From Syntrophobacterales bacterium (GTDB lineage: Bacteria > Desulfobacterota > Syntrophobacteria > Syntrophobacterales > Thermodesulforhabdaceae): a stretch of 64,000 nt of DNA. The DNA is taken from contig JAOACS010000008.1 in the NCBI GenBank assembly GCA_026417655.1, forward strand, positions 78,634 through 142,633, read 5' to 3'. Position numbers and translations under genes: made by a program. The notes below the pieces were generated by a model. The model was not told the origin of the DNA and made no database searches. It worked only from the letters and a program-made list of their open reading frames with translations. Positions 8,824 through 17,992 of this stretch are shown piece by piece (position 1 is the first letter of the stretch; the number at the start of each line of letters is the position of its first letter).

Positions 8824-9608
8824 CCTATCACAAGAAAAATAAATGGCGAAGAGGGGAAGAGGGTAAAATCCGACGAGGGATTTACATTCTTCCTAATTTG
8901 TTAACAACGGGGAACCTATTTGCTGGTTTCGTGTCAATTATTAGCACCATAGAGGGGGATTACGAAAAGGCGGCCATTGCTATTCTTATATCATGGGTTT
9001 TAGATATTCTTGATGGGAAGGTAGCACGGCTTGCAAAGGCGACGAGCCGGTTTGGTATTGAGTATGATTCACTTGCGGATTTAGTAGCCTTTGGGGTAGC
9101 CCCTGGACTTCTAGTGTATATGTGGGGACTTACGGATTTGGAAAGGTTAGGTTGGCTTGTAGCTTTTGCCTTTGTAGCTTGTGGAGCCCTACGACTTGCT
9201 CGGTTCAATACAATGGCTACAACTGAGGCTAAACAGTATTTTCTCGGACTCCCAATACCTGGTGCTGCAGGTATGGTAGCTACCCTTGTTTTGTTCCTTC
9301 ATCCCCATTATCCTCAACCACAAGGGTTTCTTCAGATTATGCTTTTACTCGTAGTGTTTATCCTTTCACTCCTTATGGTTAGCAATATACATTATAGCGC
9401 CTTTAAGGAGTTGGAGTTTATAAAGACCAGGCCTATCCAAGCCACTTTGATTATAGTGCTTCTTATAGTGGTGGTTGCTGCAAGACCTAGGATGATACTT
9501 TTTGCTGGACTCCTTTCGTATGTTCTTTCTGGTCCTTCTCTGTGGCTTGGGAAGAAACTAAGGAGAAGCCGTGAAGTTTCAGAAGAAAAGGTGCGTTCTG
9601 AGAAGTAA
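8808..9608 (+). CDS. pssA: CDP-diacylglycerol-serine O-phosphatidyltransferase
   Basis: 266 residues, multi-pass membrane enzyme making phosphatidylserine for Psd. The CDP-alcohol phosphotransferase signature D-G-x2-A-R-x8-G-x3-D-x3-D is present as DGKVARLAKATSRFGIEYD followed by SLAD. ILPNLLTTGNLFAGF is the usual N-terminal start of the PssA subfamily, and about seven hydrophobic segments follow. ATG 8808 overlaps psd by 16 bases and has GGGGAGA 8 bases upstream; ATG 8820 would give a 4-base ATGA overlap but lacks a ribosome site at good distance, so 8808 is preferred. Confidence 0.93.
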   Translation: MYNDMTYHKKNKWRRGEEGKIRRGIYILPNLLTTGNLFAGFVSIISTIEGDYEKAAIAILISWVLDILDGKVARLAKATSRFGIEYDSLADLVAFGVAPGLLVYMWGLTDLERLGWLVAFAFVACGALRLARFNTMATTEAKQYFLGLPIPGAAGMVATLVLFLHPHYPQPQGFLQIMLLLVVFILSLLMVSNIHYSAFKELEFIKTRPIQATLIIVLLIVVVAARPRMILFAGLLSYVLSGPSLWLGKKLRRSREVSEEKVRSEK

Positions 9609-9637
9609 ACTCTAAAGGATATATATTAAGGGAGACC

Positions 9638-10942
9638 ATGGCTGGGAAAACACTTGCTGAAAAGATTCTAGCTGCCCACGCCGACTCAAGTGATGTCAGA
9701 GCCGGGCAAATTGTTGAAGTATCAGTTGATTTTTGCTTTGGTAACGATATTACAGCCCCTTTGGCTATAAAAACCTTTAAGGAAGCTGGCTTTTCTAAGG
9801 TTTTCGATCCCTATCGGATCGCCCTAATCCCTGACCACTTCACGCCCAACAAAGATATAGCTTCAGCTATGCAGGTAAAGGCTATGCGGGATTTTGCTAG
9901 GGAGCAGGGCATTCCCTATTTCTACGAGGTTGGACGAGTGGGGATCGAGCATGCACTACTTCCTGAAGAGGGTCTTGTGCTTCCGGGGGAGGTTATAGTC
10001 GGAGCTGATAGTCATACCTGCACTTACGGAGCTCTTGGAGCTTTCGCCACCGGTGTAGGAAGCACCGATCTTGCTGCTATTATGGCTACAGGGAGGACCT
10101 GGTTTAAAGTACCTTCTTCAATAAAGGTTATCTTTAAGGGAAAATTGGGGCCCTGGCTTGGTGGCAAAGATCTGATACTTTACACGATCGGAAAACTTGG
10201 TGTTGAAGGAGCTCGTTACAGGGCTTTGGAATTCGCCGGCGAAGTTATAGAAAATCTTTCTATGGCCGATAGGTTTTCTCTTTGCAATATGGCCATTGAA
10301 GCCGGGGCTAAGGTTGGATTGATTGCTCCCGATGAGATTACGAAGGAATATGTAAAGGGAATAGCGAAACGTCCTTACTATTTTTATCAGAGCGATCCCG
10401 ATGCGGGATATGAAGCTATCTATGAATGGGATGTATCTTCATTGGAGCCGCTTGTTGCCTTTCCCCATATTCCAGAAAATGTTCATCCCGTAAGCGAAGC
10501 TCGAAATGTAGTGATTGATCAGGTGGTAATAGGATCCTGCACTAATGGAAGGATAGAGGATCTAAGAATTGCTGCGATGCTTTTTAAAGGTAGAAGGGTT
10601 CATCCTAGAGTCCGATGTCTTATCTTCCCTGCTACACCTCGGATATATCGTCAGGCATTGGAGGAGGGACTTTTACAGATATTCGTCAAGGCTGAAGCGG
10701 TCGTGAGTCCACCAACCTGTGGCCCCTGCCTCGGTGGGCATATGGGCATCTTAGCTAAGGGGGAACGAGCTATCGCAACAACAAATAGGAACTTTGTCGG
10801 TCGTATGGGACATCCAGAGAGTGAAGTGTTTCTTAGTAATCCAGCGGTGGCAGCAGCATCGGCGATCACAGGTCAAATAACTCATCCTGGAGAAATAATG
10901 GATCATCCCACAGTTGGAGGAGAACATGCGTTTTCGCGGTAG
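9638..10942 (+). CDS. leuC: 3-isopropylmalate dehydratase, large subunit
   Basis: 434 residues, aconitase-superfamily protein of the shorter LeuC/HacA type. It isomerises 2- to 3-isopropylmalate with a [4Fe-4S] cluster. The cluster Cys are in [11 protein letters not shown] (one) and [13 protein letters not shown] (two); also [23 protein letters not shown], split as [10 protein letters not shown] and FATGVGSTD, and [12 protein letters not shown]. It starts 29 bases after pssA, so leuA, often found here in related genomes, is not present. Homoaconitase is excluded by the leuD-leuB neighbours. Confidence 0.93.
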   Translation: MAGKTLAEKILAAHADSSDVRAGQIVEVSVDFCFGNDITAPLAIKTFKEAGFSKVFDPYRIALIPDHFTPNKDIASAMQVKAMRDFAREQGIPYFYEVGRVGIEHALLPEEGLVLPGEVIVGADSHTCTYGALGAFATGVGSTDLAAIMATGRTWFKVPSSIKVIFKGKLGPWLGGKDLILYTIGKLGVEGARYRALEFAGEVIENLSMADRFSLCNMAIEAGAKVGLIAPDEITKEYVKGIAKRPYYFYQSDPDAGYEAIYEWDVSSLEPLVAFPHIPENVHPVSEARNVVIDQVVIGSCTNGRIEDLRIAAMLFKGRRVHPRVRCLIFPATPRIYRQALEEGLLQIFVKAEAVVSPPTCGPCLGGHMGILAKGERAIATTNRNFVGRMGHPESEVFLSNPAVAAASAITGQITHPGEIMDHPTVGGEHAFSR

Positions 10943-11423
10943 AGCCTGGCTATTTGGTGACAATATTGATACCGATGCCATAATTCCTGCAAGGTATCTC
11001 AATACAAGTGATCCTCAGGAGCTAGCAAAACATTGCATGGAAGATGCCGATTCGAACTTTGTCCATCGAATGCGCCCTGGGGATATAATCGTGGCAGGAA
11101 AAAATTTCGGCTGTGGTTCATCCCGTGAGCACGCTCCAATAGCGATAAAGGCCGCGGGTATAAGCTGTGTTATAGCGGAGAGCTTTGCAAGGATCTTTTA
11201 TAGAAATGCGTTCAATATGGGACTTCCTATTTTAGAGTGTCCAGGAATCAATGGACGGATAAAAGAAGGTGATGAGATAAGTGTTGATCTTGCAAAGGGG
11301 CTTATAGAAAATCACTCTACTGGAGAGATCTTTTGTGCCGAACCTATACCCACTTTTATGCAGGAACTGATCGAGGCCGGAGGACTTATTCCCTACATCA
11401 AGAAAAGGATGAAGGCAGAGTAA
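10926..11423 (+). CDS. leuD: 3-isopropylmalate dehydratase, small subunit
   Basis: 165 residues from ATG 10926, which lies 5 bases after GGAGG; an in-frame TTG at 10914 would overlap that site and is not preferred. The swivel-domain motifs are [19 protein letters not shown], split as [14 protein letters not shown], and [14 protein letters not shown], which contacts substrate. [18 protein letters not shown] follows. The gene overlaps leuC by 17 bases, coupling synthesis of the two subunits. Confidence 0.94.
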   Translation: MRFRGRAWLFGDNIDTDAIIPARYLNTSDPQELAKHCMEDADSNFVHRMRPGDIIVAGKNFGCGSSREHAPIAIKAAGISCVIAESFARIFYRNAFNMGLPILECPGINGRIKEGDEISVDLAKGLIENHSTGEIFCAEPIPTFMQELIEAGGLIPYIKKRMKAE

Positions 11424-11442
11424 TGTCTTGGAGGGAGAATTC

Positions 11443-12519
11443 ATGAATCAACGACATTATCGAATTGCAACCATTCCTGGAGATGGAACAGGGCCTGAAG
11501 TCGTAAGAGAAGCTGTCAAGGTTTTAGACGAGGTCGCCCTAAAGGAAGGTTTTACTATTGAATGGATTCCTTACGATCTAGGAGGTGACAGGTATCTTAA
11601 GACGGGAGAGATTCTTCCCGAAAGCGTTGTTGAAGAACTTAGGGAGGTTGATGCTATTCTTCTGGGGGCTATTGGACATCCCGATGTGAGGCCGGGAATA
11701 CTCGAGCGGGGACTCCTTCTAGAGCTACGCTTTAGACTTGACCAGTATATAAATCTTCGACCTGTTGTGCTTTATCCCGGCGTAGAAACGCCCCTTAAGG
11801 ATAAAAAACCGGAGGACATAGATTTCATCGTTATCAGGGAAAACACTGAGGGGCTTTATTCAGGAGCTGGTGGAATTCTTCGGCAAGGCACACCCTATGA
11901 GATAGCCGTTCAGGAGTCTATAAACACTCGCATGGGAGTAGAACGCTGCATTCGATATGCCTTTGAATACACGAGGAAGCGAAATAAGAAGAAAAAGCTT
12001 ACCCTTTGTGGAAAGACCAACGTTCTTATCTACGCCTTTGGACTTTGGGAACGGGTCTTTTATGAGGTTGCCAAGGAGTATCCTGATATTGAAACGGATT
12101 ATGCCCACGTGGATGCTACATGCATGTGGATGGTTAAGAACCCCGAGTGGTTTGACGTCATAGTTACTGACAATATGTTTGGAGATATTATTACAGATCT
12201 TGGAGCTATCATCCAGGGAGGAATGGGGATTGCCGCTGGAGGCAATATAAACCCCGAAGGAGTTTCTATGTTTGAACCCATTGGTGGATCTGCTCCAAAG
12301 TATACTGGAAAAAATGTTATCAATCCCCTTGCGGCTATTTGTGCTGGGCAGATGCTCCTTGAAAATATAGGTGAGGAAAGAGCTGCTCGTATTGTTATTG
12401 AAGCAGTGAAAAAGGTAGTGTCTCGAGATCTTAAGAGCCTTGCTGCTGGAAAAATGGGGATGACAACCACAGAGGTTGGAGATAAAGTGTGTGCCTATGT
12501 GAGAGATTATGAAGGATAA
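11443..12519 (+). CDS. leuB: 3-isopropylmalate dehydrogenase
   Basis: 358 residues from ATG 11443, placed behind GAGGGAGA; an in-frame TTG at 11428 overlaps the ribosome site. It oxidatively decarboxylates 3-isopropylmalate with NAD+. Seen: IPGDGTGPEV, ELRFRLDQYINLRPV (the leucine-specific loop region), IRENTEGLYSGAGG, DNMFGDIITDLGA and FEPIGGSAPKYTGK. The family also holds isocitrate and tartrate dehydrogenases, but the RxxxRxxL substrate pattern and the leuCD neighbours favour LeuB. The TDYAHVDA segment carries the catalytic acidic residues. Confidence 0.92.
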   Translation: MNQRHYRIATIPGDGTGPEVVREAVKVLDEVALKEGFTIEWIPYDLGGDRYLKTGEILPESVVEELREVDAILLGAIGHPDVRPGILERGLLLELRFRLDQYINLRPVVLYPGVETPLKDKKPEDIDFIVIRENTEGLYSGAGGILRQGTPYEIAVQESINTRMGVERCIRYAFEYTRKRNKKKKLTLCGKTNVLIYAFGLWERVFYEVAKEYPDIETDYAHVDATCMWMVKNPEWFDVIVTDNMFGDIITDLGAIIQGGMGIAAGGNINPEGVSMFEPIGGSAPKYTGKNVINPLAAICAGQMLLENIGEERAARIVIEAVKKVVSRDLKSLAAGKMGMTTTEVGDKVCAYVRDYEG

Positions 12520-12537
12520 TGAAGAGAGGAAGAAAAC

Positions 12538-13557
12538 ATGAGTTCAGAAGGTTACCATGTCGCAGTGGTAGGGGCTACGGGAGCTGTCGGAACAATGATG
12601 ATAAGGATTCTGGAGGAGCGAAACTTTCCCGTAAGATCGCTAAGGCTGTTTGCCTCTTCAAGATCTGCTGGTAAGAGACTTAAGTTCAAGGATACAGAAA
12701 TCCCTGTAGAAGAATTGAAGGAGTCTTCATTGCGAGGTGTGGAGATCGCTCTTTTTTCAGCGGGTGCTTCTGTAAGTCGCACCTTTGGTCCCGTAGCAGT
12801 GTCCTCCGGTTGCGTGGTGGTAGACAATTCAAGCGCTTTCAGAATGAATCCTGAAATTCCCCTTGTGGTTCCAGAGGTAAACCCCCACTCTCTCAAAAAC
12901 CATAGGGGTCTTATCTCCAACCCTAACTGTTCCACTATCCAGATGGTGGTCGCTTTAAAACCTATTCGAGACGTTGCAGGTATAAAACGTATTGTGGTCA
13001 CGACTTTTCAGGCTGTTTCGGGAACAGGTCAGCGAGCAGTGGTAGAGTTGGAGCAACAGGTCAAAGCATGGGTTAAGGGGGAATCGATGGAGAGGTCTGT
13101 CTATCCTCATCAAATCGCCTTCAACTGCCTACCCCATATCGGATCCTTCTTAGATAATGGCTATACCGAAGAAGAGATGAAGATGGTGAATGAAACCAGA
13201 AAGATTTTTGAGGATCCCTCTATAGCCGTGTCAGCCACCACCGTTCGGGTTCCTGTATTTTACGGCCATTCTGAATCGGTCAATGTGGAACTGAAATCCC
13301 CCCTCTCCCCAGAAGAGGCGAGGAATCTTCTTGCAAAGGCCGAAGGGGTGACGGTTATAGATGACCCTAAGAATAATCTTTATCCCATGCCTATTCATGC
13401 TGCTGGTCAAGATAAAACGATGGTCGGAAGGATTCGCAAGGATCTTTCAGTAGAACATGGTCTTTCGATGTGGATTGTGGCGGATAACGTCAGAAAGGGT
13501 GCCGCCACAAATGCTGTACAGATTGCGGAGATTCTTGTTCGAGATGGCATGATTTGA
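12538..13557 (+). CDS. asd: Aspartate-semialdehyde dehydrogenase
   Basis: 339 residues. It reduces aspartyl phosphate to aspartate semialdehyde, the branch point to lysine, methionine and threonine. Visible: Rossmann GATGAVGTMMIRIL, the catalytic Cys in SNPNCSTIQMVVAL, the QAVSGTGQRAV loop, and the active-site region RVPVFYGHSESVNVEL. It lies 18 bases after leuB in the same operon. Its product is also the proposed substrate of the DUF39 homocysteine pathway encoded at 45741-46910, a link by pathway rather than by position. Confidence 0.95.
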   Translation: MSSEGYHVAVVGATGAVGTMMIRILEERNFPVRSLRLFASSRSAGKRLKFKDTEIPVEELKESSLRGVEIALFSAGASVSRTFGPVAVSSGCVVVDNSSAFRMNPEIPLVVPEVNPHSLKNHRGLISNPNCSTIQMVVALKPIRDVAGIKRIVVTTFQAVSGTGQRAVVELEQQVKAWVKGESMERSVYPHQIAFNCLPHIGSFLDNGYTEEEMKMVNETRKIFEDPSIAVSATTVRVPVFYGHSESVNVELKSPLSPEEARNLLAKAEGVTVIDDPKNNLYPMPIHAAGQDKTMVGRIRKDLSVEHGLSMWIVADNVRKGAATNAVQIAEILVRDGMI

Positions 13558-13558
13558 T

Positions 13559-14110
13559 GTGATACGCATTACCGGCGGAAGTCTGAAGGGAAAGAAGTTG
13601 TTGGTTCCAAAGGTAGCCAATCTTAGACCGACGACCGATCGAGTTCGGGAGTCGGTTTTCAATATTTTGGGATCTCTCGTAGAAGAGGCCCGAGTGCTCG
13701 ATTTATTTGCTGGGACGGGTGCTTTGGGGATAGAGGCTTTAAGTCGTGGTGCCCTTGAGGCTATCTTTGTAGAAAAGGACAGGAAGACAATAGAGGCTCT
13801 GAGGAAAAATATTTCTTCCTGTGAGCTTCAAAATAAAAGTACTATTTTCCCAATGTCGGCAGAAAAGGCTATACCCCTTCTTAAGAAGCGATCAGGAAAA
13901 TTTAATCTGATTTTTCTTGATCCACCTTACCATTCTTCCTTGACCTCCAAGGTTCTTCCCTCCTTAAGTCCTCTTTTGTTTAGTGAAGGAATGATTGTGG
14001 TGGAATATGACATTTACGAGAAACCATTAATTGATGAATCCGTATGGGTGGTCGAGGATATTCGACGCTTTGGAACAACGGCCGTTTGTTTTCTTAGTGC
14101 CTTAAAGTGA
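13559..14110 (+). CDS. rsmD: 16S rRNA (guanine-966-N2)-methyltransferase
   Basis: 183 residues, the usual RsmD length. IRITGGSLKGKKL and RPTTDRVRESVFNIL at the N-terminus, SAM-binding LDLFAGTGALGIEALSRGA and the catalytic FLDPPYH motif are all present. It starts at GTG 13559, one base after the asd stop. The pair rsmD-coaD is a very common arrangement. Confidence 0.94.
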   Translation: MIRITGGSLKGKKLLVPKVANLRPTTDRVRESVFNILGSLVEEARVLDLFAGTGALGIEALSRGALEAIFVEKDRKTIEALRKNISSCELQNKSTIFPMSAEKAIPLLKKRSGKFNLIFLDPPYHSSLTSKVLPSLSPLLFSEGMIVVEYDIYEKPLIDESVWVVEDIRRFGTTAVCFLSALK

Positions 14111-14132
14111 CTGTTAATAACCGGAGGTCTCC

Positions 14133-14633
14133 ATGAACCATTGCACCTTTGCTGTCTATCCTGGATCTTTCGATCCTATAACCAATGGACATCTAGATTT
14201 ACTTACAAGGGGTCTTAAACTCTTTGATAGGATAATTATAGCGGTAGCGGTAAATCCTGCAAAGATCCCTTTGTTTACTATAGAGGAGAGGCTTGAGCTT
14301 ATTAGGGAGTCCCTCAAGGATTTTCCATTAAAAGAAAGGGTTGATGTGGATGCCTTCGATGGGCTTCTCATGGATTACGTGAAGAAGGTTGGAGCCAAAG
14401 CAATCCTTCGGGGACTGAGAGCAGTTAGTGATTTTGAATATGAGTTTCAAATGGCCCTTATGAACAGGCGACTTAATTCGGATGTGGAAACCTTCTTTCT
14501 AATGACTGGTATGCGGTGGATATACATAAGTTCTCGCATTATAAAGGAAGTCGCTATGGCGGGAGGATGTGTTAAGGGATTGGTTCCAGATCCGGTAGAA
14601 AGAAAACTTATCGAAAAACTCGCCCGTCGCTAA
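14133..14633 (+). CDS. coaD: Phosphopantetheine adenylyltransferase
   Basis: 166 residues. It transfers AMP to 4'-phosphopantetheine in coenzyme A synthesis. Nucleotidyl-transferase motifs are YPGSFDPITNGHLDLLTR at the N-terminus and ISSRIIKEVAMAGG near the C-terminus; AILRGLRAVSDFEYEFQMA is the family signature. GGAGG precedes the ATG by 7 bases. Last gene of the run that began with ilvB; a hairpin follows. Confidence 0.95.
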   Translation: MNHCTFAVYPGSFDPITNGHLDLLTRGLKLFDRIIIAVAVNPAKIPLFTIEERLELIRESLKDFPLKERVDVDAFDGLLMDYVKKVGAKAILRGLRAVSDFEYEFQMALMNRRLNSDVETFFLMTGMRWIYISSRIIKEVAMAGGCVKGLVPDPVERKLIEKLARR

Positions 14634-14661
14634 TCTTCGGTCAAAAAAGCCAGACTGATTC

Positions 14662-14698
14662 AGGGAAGTATTACTTGGGGGAAGCCTCCAGGTTCCCT
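14662..14698 (+). terminator. Hairpin after coaD, possible terminator
   Basis: AGGGAA (14662-14667) pairs with TTCCCT (14693-14698), and inside it CTTGGGGG (14674-14681) pairs with CCTCCAGG (14685-14692) around a 3-base AAG loop, with two G-U pairs. The sequence after it is T-rich (AATTTATTCTT) but not a clean T run, so it may be a weak terminator or only a structured 3' end for the long ilv-leu-coaD transcript. Confidence 0.4.
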
Positions 14699-14760
14699 AA
14701 TTTATTCTTCGAATTCTTAGCCAAGGGCTATCCACTAAAGTAGGGATCTAATAATCGAGT

Positions 14761-16110
14761 ATGGAGTGGAGATCTTTTGCTTTTTTCATAAACTACGAAG
14801 ATATTCGAGCTATTTTTAGAAACAGTTGGCCTGTTCTAGGGGTAATGCTTTTTAATTTCATAGTTGGATATACGGACATTTATGTTGCAGGGCTTATTGG
14901 CTACAGAGTTCAAGCAATAGTGGGATTAACTGGTCAGATATTTTTTCTCTCTATTATAATCGGAAATGCCATGGCTGTTGGGACGGTTGCCCTTGTTTCT
15001 CGAGCCTTTGGAAGAGGTGATCTTGAGGAGGTAAAAAGCCTTATATCCCAAGGTGTTGTGCTTTCTGTTCTTATAGGGAGCACCCTTTTAGGTGGGGTAG
15101 GAATATTTTCTCACGAGATTGTCTCACTTTTTGGAATCTCAGAAAATCTGATCCCGGAGGCTGCCTTATTTTTAAGGATATTTTCTATTGCGATCCTTCC
15201 TAATTACATCCTTATTGTGGGAAGTGCTGTTTTTAGAGCAACGGGTATGCCCCGAAGGGCCTTTACCATTATGGGTATCTCTACCCTTATAAATGTTCCT
15301 GGAAATTTTATCCTAACCTTTGGCTTAGGTAGCTTTAATGGTCTTGGAGCTGCCGGAATAGCTTACTCAACAGTTATTGCCCTTTCGGTGGGGGCTGTAT
15401 TAACCATCTGGTCCATCGCAAAAAGTTGGAAGGGGAATATAGTCCTTTCTAAGGAGCGCCTTAAACAAATAGTTCATATAAGTTGGCCATCTGCCGTATT
15501 ACAGTTCGCCTTTCAAGGGGGGATTCTTGTGCTCTATAAATATCTAGCAGCGCTTGGTTCCTACAGCACAATTGCCATGGCTGCCTATACTAATGGTATT
15601 CGCCTTGAATCCATCATATTCTTGCCTGCCTTTGCAGTAAACATGGCCGTTGGGGTCCTTGTAGGACAATCCCTTGGACGGGGTTCTATAGAACAGGCTA
15701 GAAGAATCGCCAACACGGCCTTCTTATGGACTGTAATAGGCCTTGCCCCTATAGCCGTTTTCCTCTTTTGGCAGGCTCCCCTTGTGGTTGGATGGCTTTC
15801 TAACCATCCAGATGTATGCCTAGAGACTGTAAAGTATATCCGAATAAACACCGCCTTCTATCCCTTGCTTGTCATGAGCATTGTCTTTGGGGGAGCGATC
15901 CAGGGAGCAGGTGATACCAAAGGAGCTATGAAGATTATCCTCTTAGCCGTGTGGCTAGTAAGAGTTCCGCTAGCGGGGATCCTATCTATTTTACTTTCCT
16001 GGGGTGCAGAGGGGATATGGTGGGCAATGGGATTTTCCATGGCCCTTCAAGGGGTTTCAATGTTTCTTAGATTTAGAGGCTCCGCCTGGTATAGAGCTTT
16101 TAAAGGATAA
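14761..16110 (+). CDS. MATE-family efflux transporter
   Basis: 449 residues with about twelve hydrophobic helices in two homologous halves, as expected for MATE exporters. The first half has WPVLGVMLFNFIVGYTDIYVAG, split as WPVLGVMLFNFIVGYTD, and the second half begins VHISWPSAVLQFAFQGGILVL in matching register. Such proteins export cationic compounds by Na+ or H+ antiport; substrate is unknown. The start lacks a strong ribosome site (AGGGAT lies about 15 bases upstream). It is separated from coaD by 127 bases and converges with the next gene. Confidence 0.88.
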   Translation: MEWRSFAFFINYEDIRAIFRNSWPVLGVMLFNFIVGYTDIYVAGLIGYRVQAIVGLTGQIFFLSIIIGNAMAVGTVALVSRAFGRGDLEEVKSLISQGVVLSVLIGSTLLGGVGIFSHEIVSLFGISENLIPEAALFLRIFSIAILPNYILIVGSAVFRATGMPRRAFTIMGISTLINVPGNFILTFGLGSFNGLGAAGIAYSTVIALSVGAVLTIWSIAKSWKGNIVLSKERLKQIVHISWPSAVLQFAFQGGILVLYKYLAALGSYSTIAMAAYTNGIRLESIIFLPAFAVNMAVGVLVGQSLGRGSIEQARRIANTAFLWTVIGLAPIAVFLFWQAPLVVGWLSNHPDVCLETVKYIRINTAFYPLLVMSIVFGGAIQGAGDTKGAMKIILLAVWLVRVPLAGILSILLSWGAEGIWWAMGFSMALQGVSMFLRFRGSAWYRAFKG

Positions 16111-16127
16111 TCAGGTTAGTCTAAACC

Positions 16128-16649
16128 TCATTGGGAAAGCCTTTCTATAATAGCTCGACAGAAGGCAGGAAGATCATCAGGAGTGCGGGAGGTAATCAAG
16201 TTCTCATCTACCACTACCTCTGCATCTTCCCAATTGACGCCAGCATTTACCATATCGTCTTTTATAGCGAAGAAACTTGTTGCCCTTCGCCCCTTAAGTA
16301 TCCCTGCGGAGATTGGAACCCATCCTGCATGGCATATTGCGGCCAAAATCTTACCTCTATAGAAGGCTTCTCTAACTAGCTTCAGAATAGACTCATACCG
16401 GCGTAGGATATCCGGGGCGTATCCGCCAGGAATGATAATAGCGTCAATCTCATCGGGGGATATTTGGTCGGCAGTGACATCGACGGTCACGGGATAGCCA
16501 TATTTCCCCGTATAGGTTTTTGAACTACCCGTTCCTACAACCCTTACCTCAGCTCCCTCTTCTCTCATCCTAAGGAGGGGATACCAAAGTTCCAAATCTT
16601 GATAGAGATTTTCAGCTAAAATAACTATCTTTTTACCAACAAGCTTCAT
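16128..16649 (-). CDS. DJ-1/PfpI family protein
   Basis: 173 residues, the usual length for the PfpI/YhbO group. The nucleophile elbow is AAICHAGW with Cys106-His107, and the conserved early acidic residue lies in YQDLELWYPL. PGGYAPDILRR is the other family signature. Members have been described as proteases, glyoxalases or deglycases; activity cannot be chosen from sequence. It is the second gene after a small cytochrome c gene on the same strand, with 22 bases between them. Confidence 0.9.
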   Translation of the reverse strand: MKLVGKKIVILAENLYQDLELWYPLLRMREEGAEVRVVGTGSSKTYTGKYGYPVTVDVTADQISPDEIDAIIIPGGYAPDILRRYESILKLVREAFYRGKILAAICHAGWVPISAGILKGRRATSFFAIKDDMVNAGVNWEDAEVVVDENLITSRTPDDLPAFCRAIIERLSQ

Positions 16650-16671
16650 ACCGAATTCCCTTCGCTAAGGG

Positions 16672-16941
16672 TTATTTTCCATAGTGCGTTGCCAAATAGT
16701 CCGTTATTATCTTTGCCTCTTCGTCCGATATGGATGCCTTAGGCTTTGCCTTCATCCTCACCACAGTTTTTTCCCACTCCTCTTTGGATTTTTTCTTAGA
16801 GGTCGGACGATCCAACTCATGACAGACACCACATTTTGCTTCAAAAAGAGCCTTTGCATCCATCTGTGGAATGACCAAAGGCGGTGTTATTAGGATCCAT
16901 AGAAAGAAGGATACCACTGAAGCTAAAATATATCGTCCCAT
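16672..16941 (-). CDS. Small monoheme cytochrome c
   Basis: 89 residues from ATG 16941, which has GGAGG 7 bases upstream; a longer frame to 16977 is not preferred. An N-terminal signal or anchor helix (residues 4-25) leads to a single heme motif CGVCH (Cys37, Cys40, His41). A Met in VVRMKAKPKASI could be the sixth ligand. ISDEEAKIITDYLATHYGK is the usual C-terminal helix of class I photosystem-like small cytochromes. Expected in the periplasm as an electron carrier; partner unknown. Confidence 0.88.
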   Translation of the reverse strand: MGRYILASVVSFFLWILITPPLVIPQMDAKALFEAKCGVCHELDRPTSKKKSKEEWEKTVVRMKAKPKASISDEEAKIITDYLATHYGK

Positions 16942-17147
16942 CCTACTGCCTCCTTTTTTTCTGGAGACTACAAACAAAATATGTTTAGAAATATCAATTC
17001 TTGGTCTTCCAGTGTCAAGTAATAAATGTTACCCCACTTATAGTTTTTGAGTGACCTCACAAAAACCTTGTCATTCTCAGTGTTCTCACTTACATCTCTC
17101 TAGGGTATTAGGACCTGGAGATAATCCATTCATAGGAGGATGGTATT

Positions 17148-17975
17148 ATGAAGCAAAAAACTATCTGGTCCTGGCAATCGCTGTTGCTCTGCCTGTTTTT
17201 TAATGGGCTATTGGGGCTTTCCATCTACGTTCCTTTTCAAAAGGAGCTCTCCACCATAAATCAGTATGTACTTCCTGTGATGTCTAAGATTAAATCGGGA
17301 GAAACACTTCCTCCGGAGTTTGGACAGGTGGTTACCAACATTAAGGATCTTATAACGATAGCGGATCAATATGGCACGGTGATTATATGGGGGACGGTAG
17401 CGATCATAACGTGCGCTCTATGGCTCTCGCTTCTTCTTGTAGGAAGGAAGCGAATTGATAGGGCCCTTGAGGAAGCAAAAAAGGAATCTCTTAAGAATGT
17501 GACTGTTCCTCAAAGATCTAATGCTACTTCCACGCCTATAGAATCTGTCGTAAAGACAGGAGAAGAGGGTAGTATGATAGCCGCCTTTCAGTTACTTTCC
17601 GTATTCCAACGAGAAGGAAGGTTTATTGACTTTCTGCGGGAAGACCTCTCTCTCTACGACGATTCCCAAATAGGGGCTGCGGTGAGAAATCTTCAGGAAA
17701 GCTGGAAGAAGGTTTTCCAGGAATATATATCCATAGAGCCGGTATTCAGTGAACCTGAAGGTTCTCAAGTTACGATCTCTGCGGGATTCGATCCAAACAA
17801 GATAAAGCTTACGGGAGATGTTATAGGAGAACCACCCTTTGAGGGTGTTGTTATGCATCGAGGATGGAAATTGGTAAAGATCAATCTTCCCGCATTTACC
17901 GCGGCCCACCGAAGGGAGTGGATAATTGCACCCGCTGAGATAGAGGTTCACGTGAAGGGAACTTCGGAGACATAG
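17148..17975 (+). CDS. DUF2760 membrane protein, partner of Hsp70-like genes
   Basis: 275 residues. Two membrane helices near residues 10-28 and 78-98 enclose a short, probably periplasmic loop; the C-terminal half (about 140-275) is a soluble domain starting AAFQLLSVFQREGRFIDFLREDL, split as LLSVFQREGRFIDFL, which is the DUF2760 signature. VMHRGWKLVKINLP and EWIIAPAEIEVH close it. AGGAGG lies 8 bases before the ATG. It is 17 bases upstream of two Hsp70-like genes. DUF2760 genes are known to sit beside such Hsp70 pairs, but their function is not known; recruiting the chaperones to the membrane is only a guess. Confidence 0.82.
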   Translation: MKQKTIWSWQSLLLCLFFNGLLGLSIYVPFQKELSTINQYVLPVMSKIKSGETLPPEFGQVVTNIKDLITIADQYGTVIIWGTVAIITCALWLSLLLVGRKRIDRALEEAKKESLKNVTVPQRSNATSTPIESVVKTGEEGSMIAAFQLLSVFQREGRFIDFLREDLSLYDDSQIGAAVRNLQESWKKVFQEYISIEPVFSEPEGSQVTISAGFDPNKIKLTGDVIGEPPFEGVVMHRGWKLVKINLPAFTAAHRREWIIAPAEIEVHVKGTSET

Positions 17976-17992
17976 GAAAGGAGCATGGTAAC

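Noticed and set aside
12099..12470. Open frame of about 120 codons on the minus strand inside leuB
   Set aside because: Lies fully antisense to a gene with strong family motifs and has no ribosome site or recognisable domain; it is a shadow of leuB.
17068..17095. TTGTCA and TTACAT spaced by 16 bases ahead of the DUF2760 gene
   Set aside because: Both boxes are poor matches and nothing else supports them; left unannotated.
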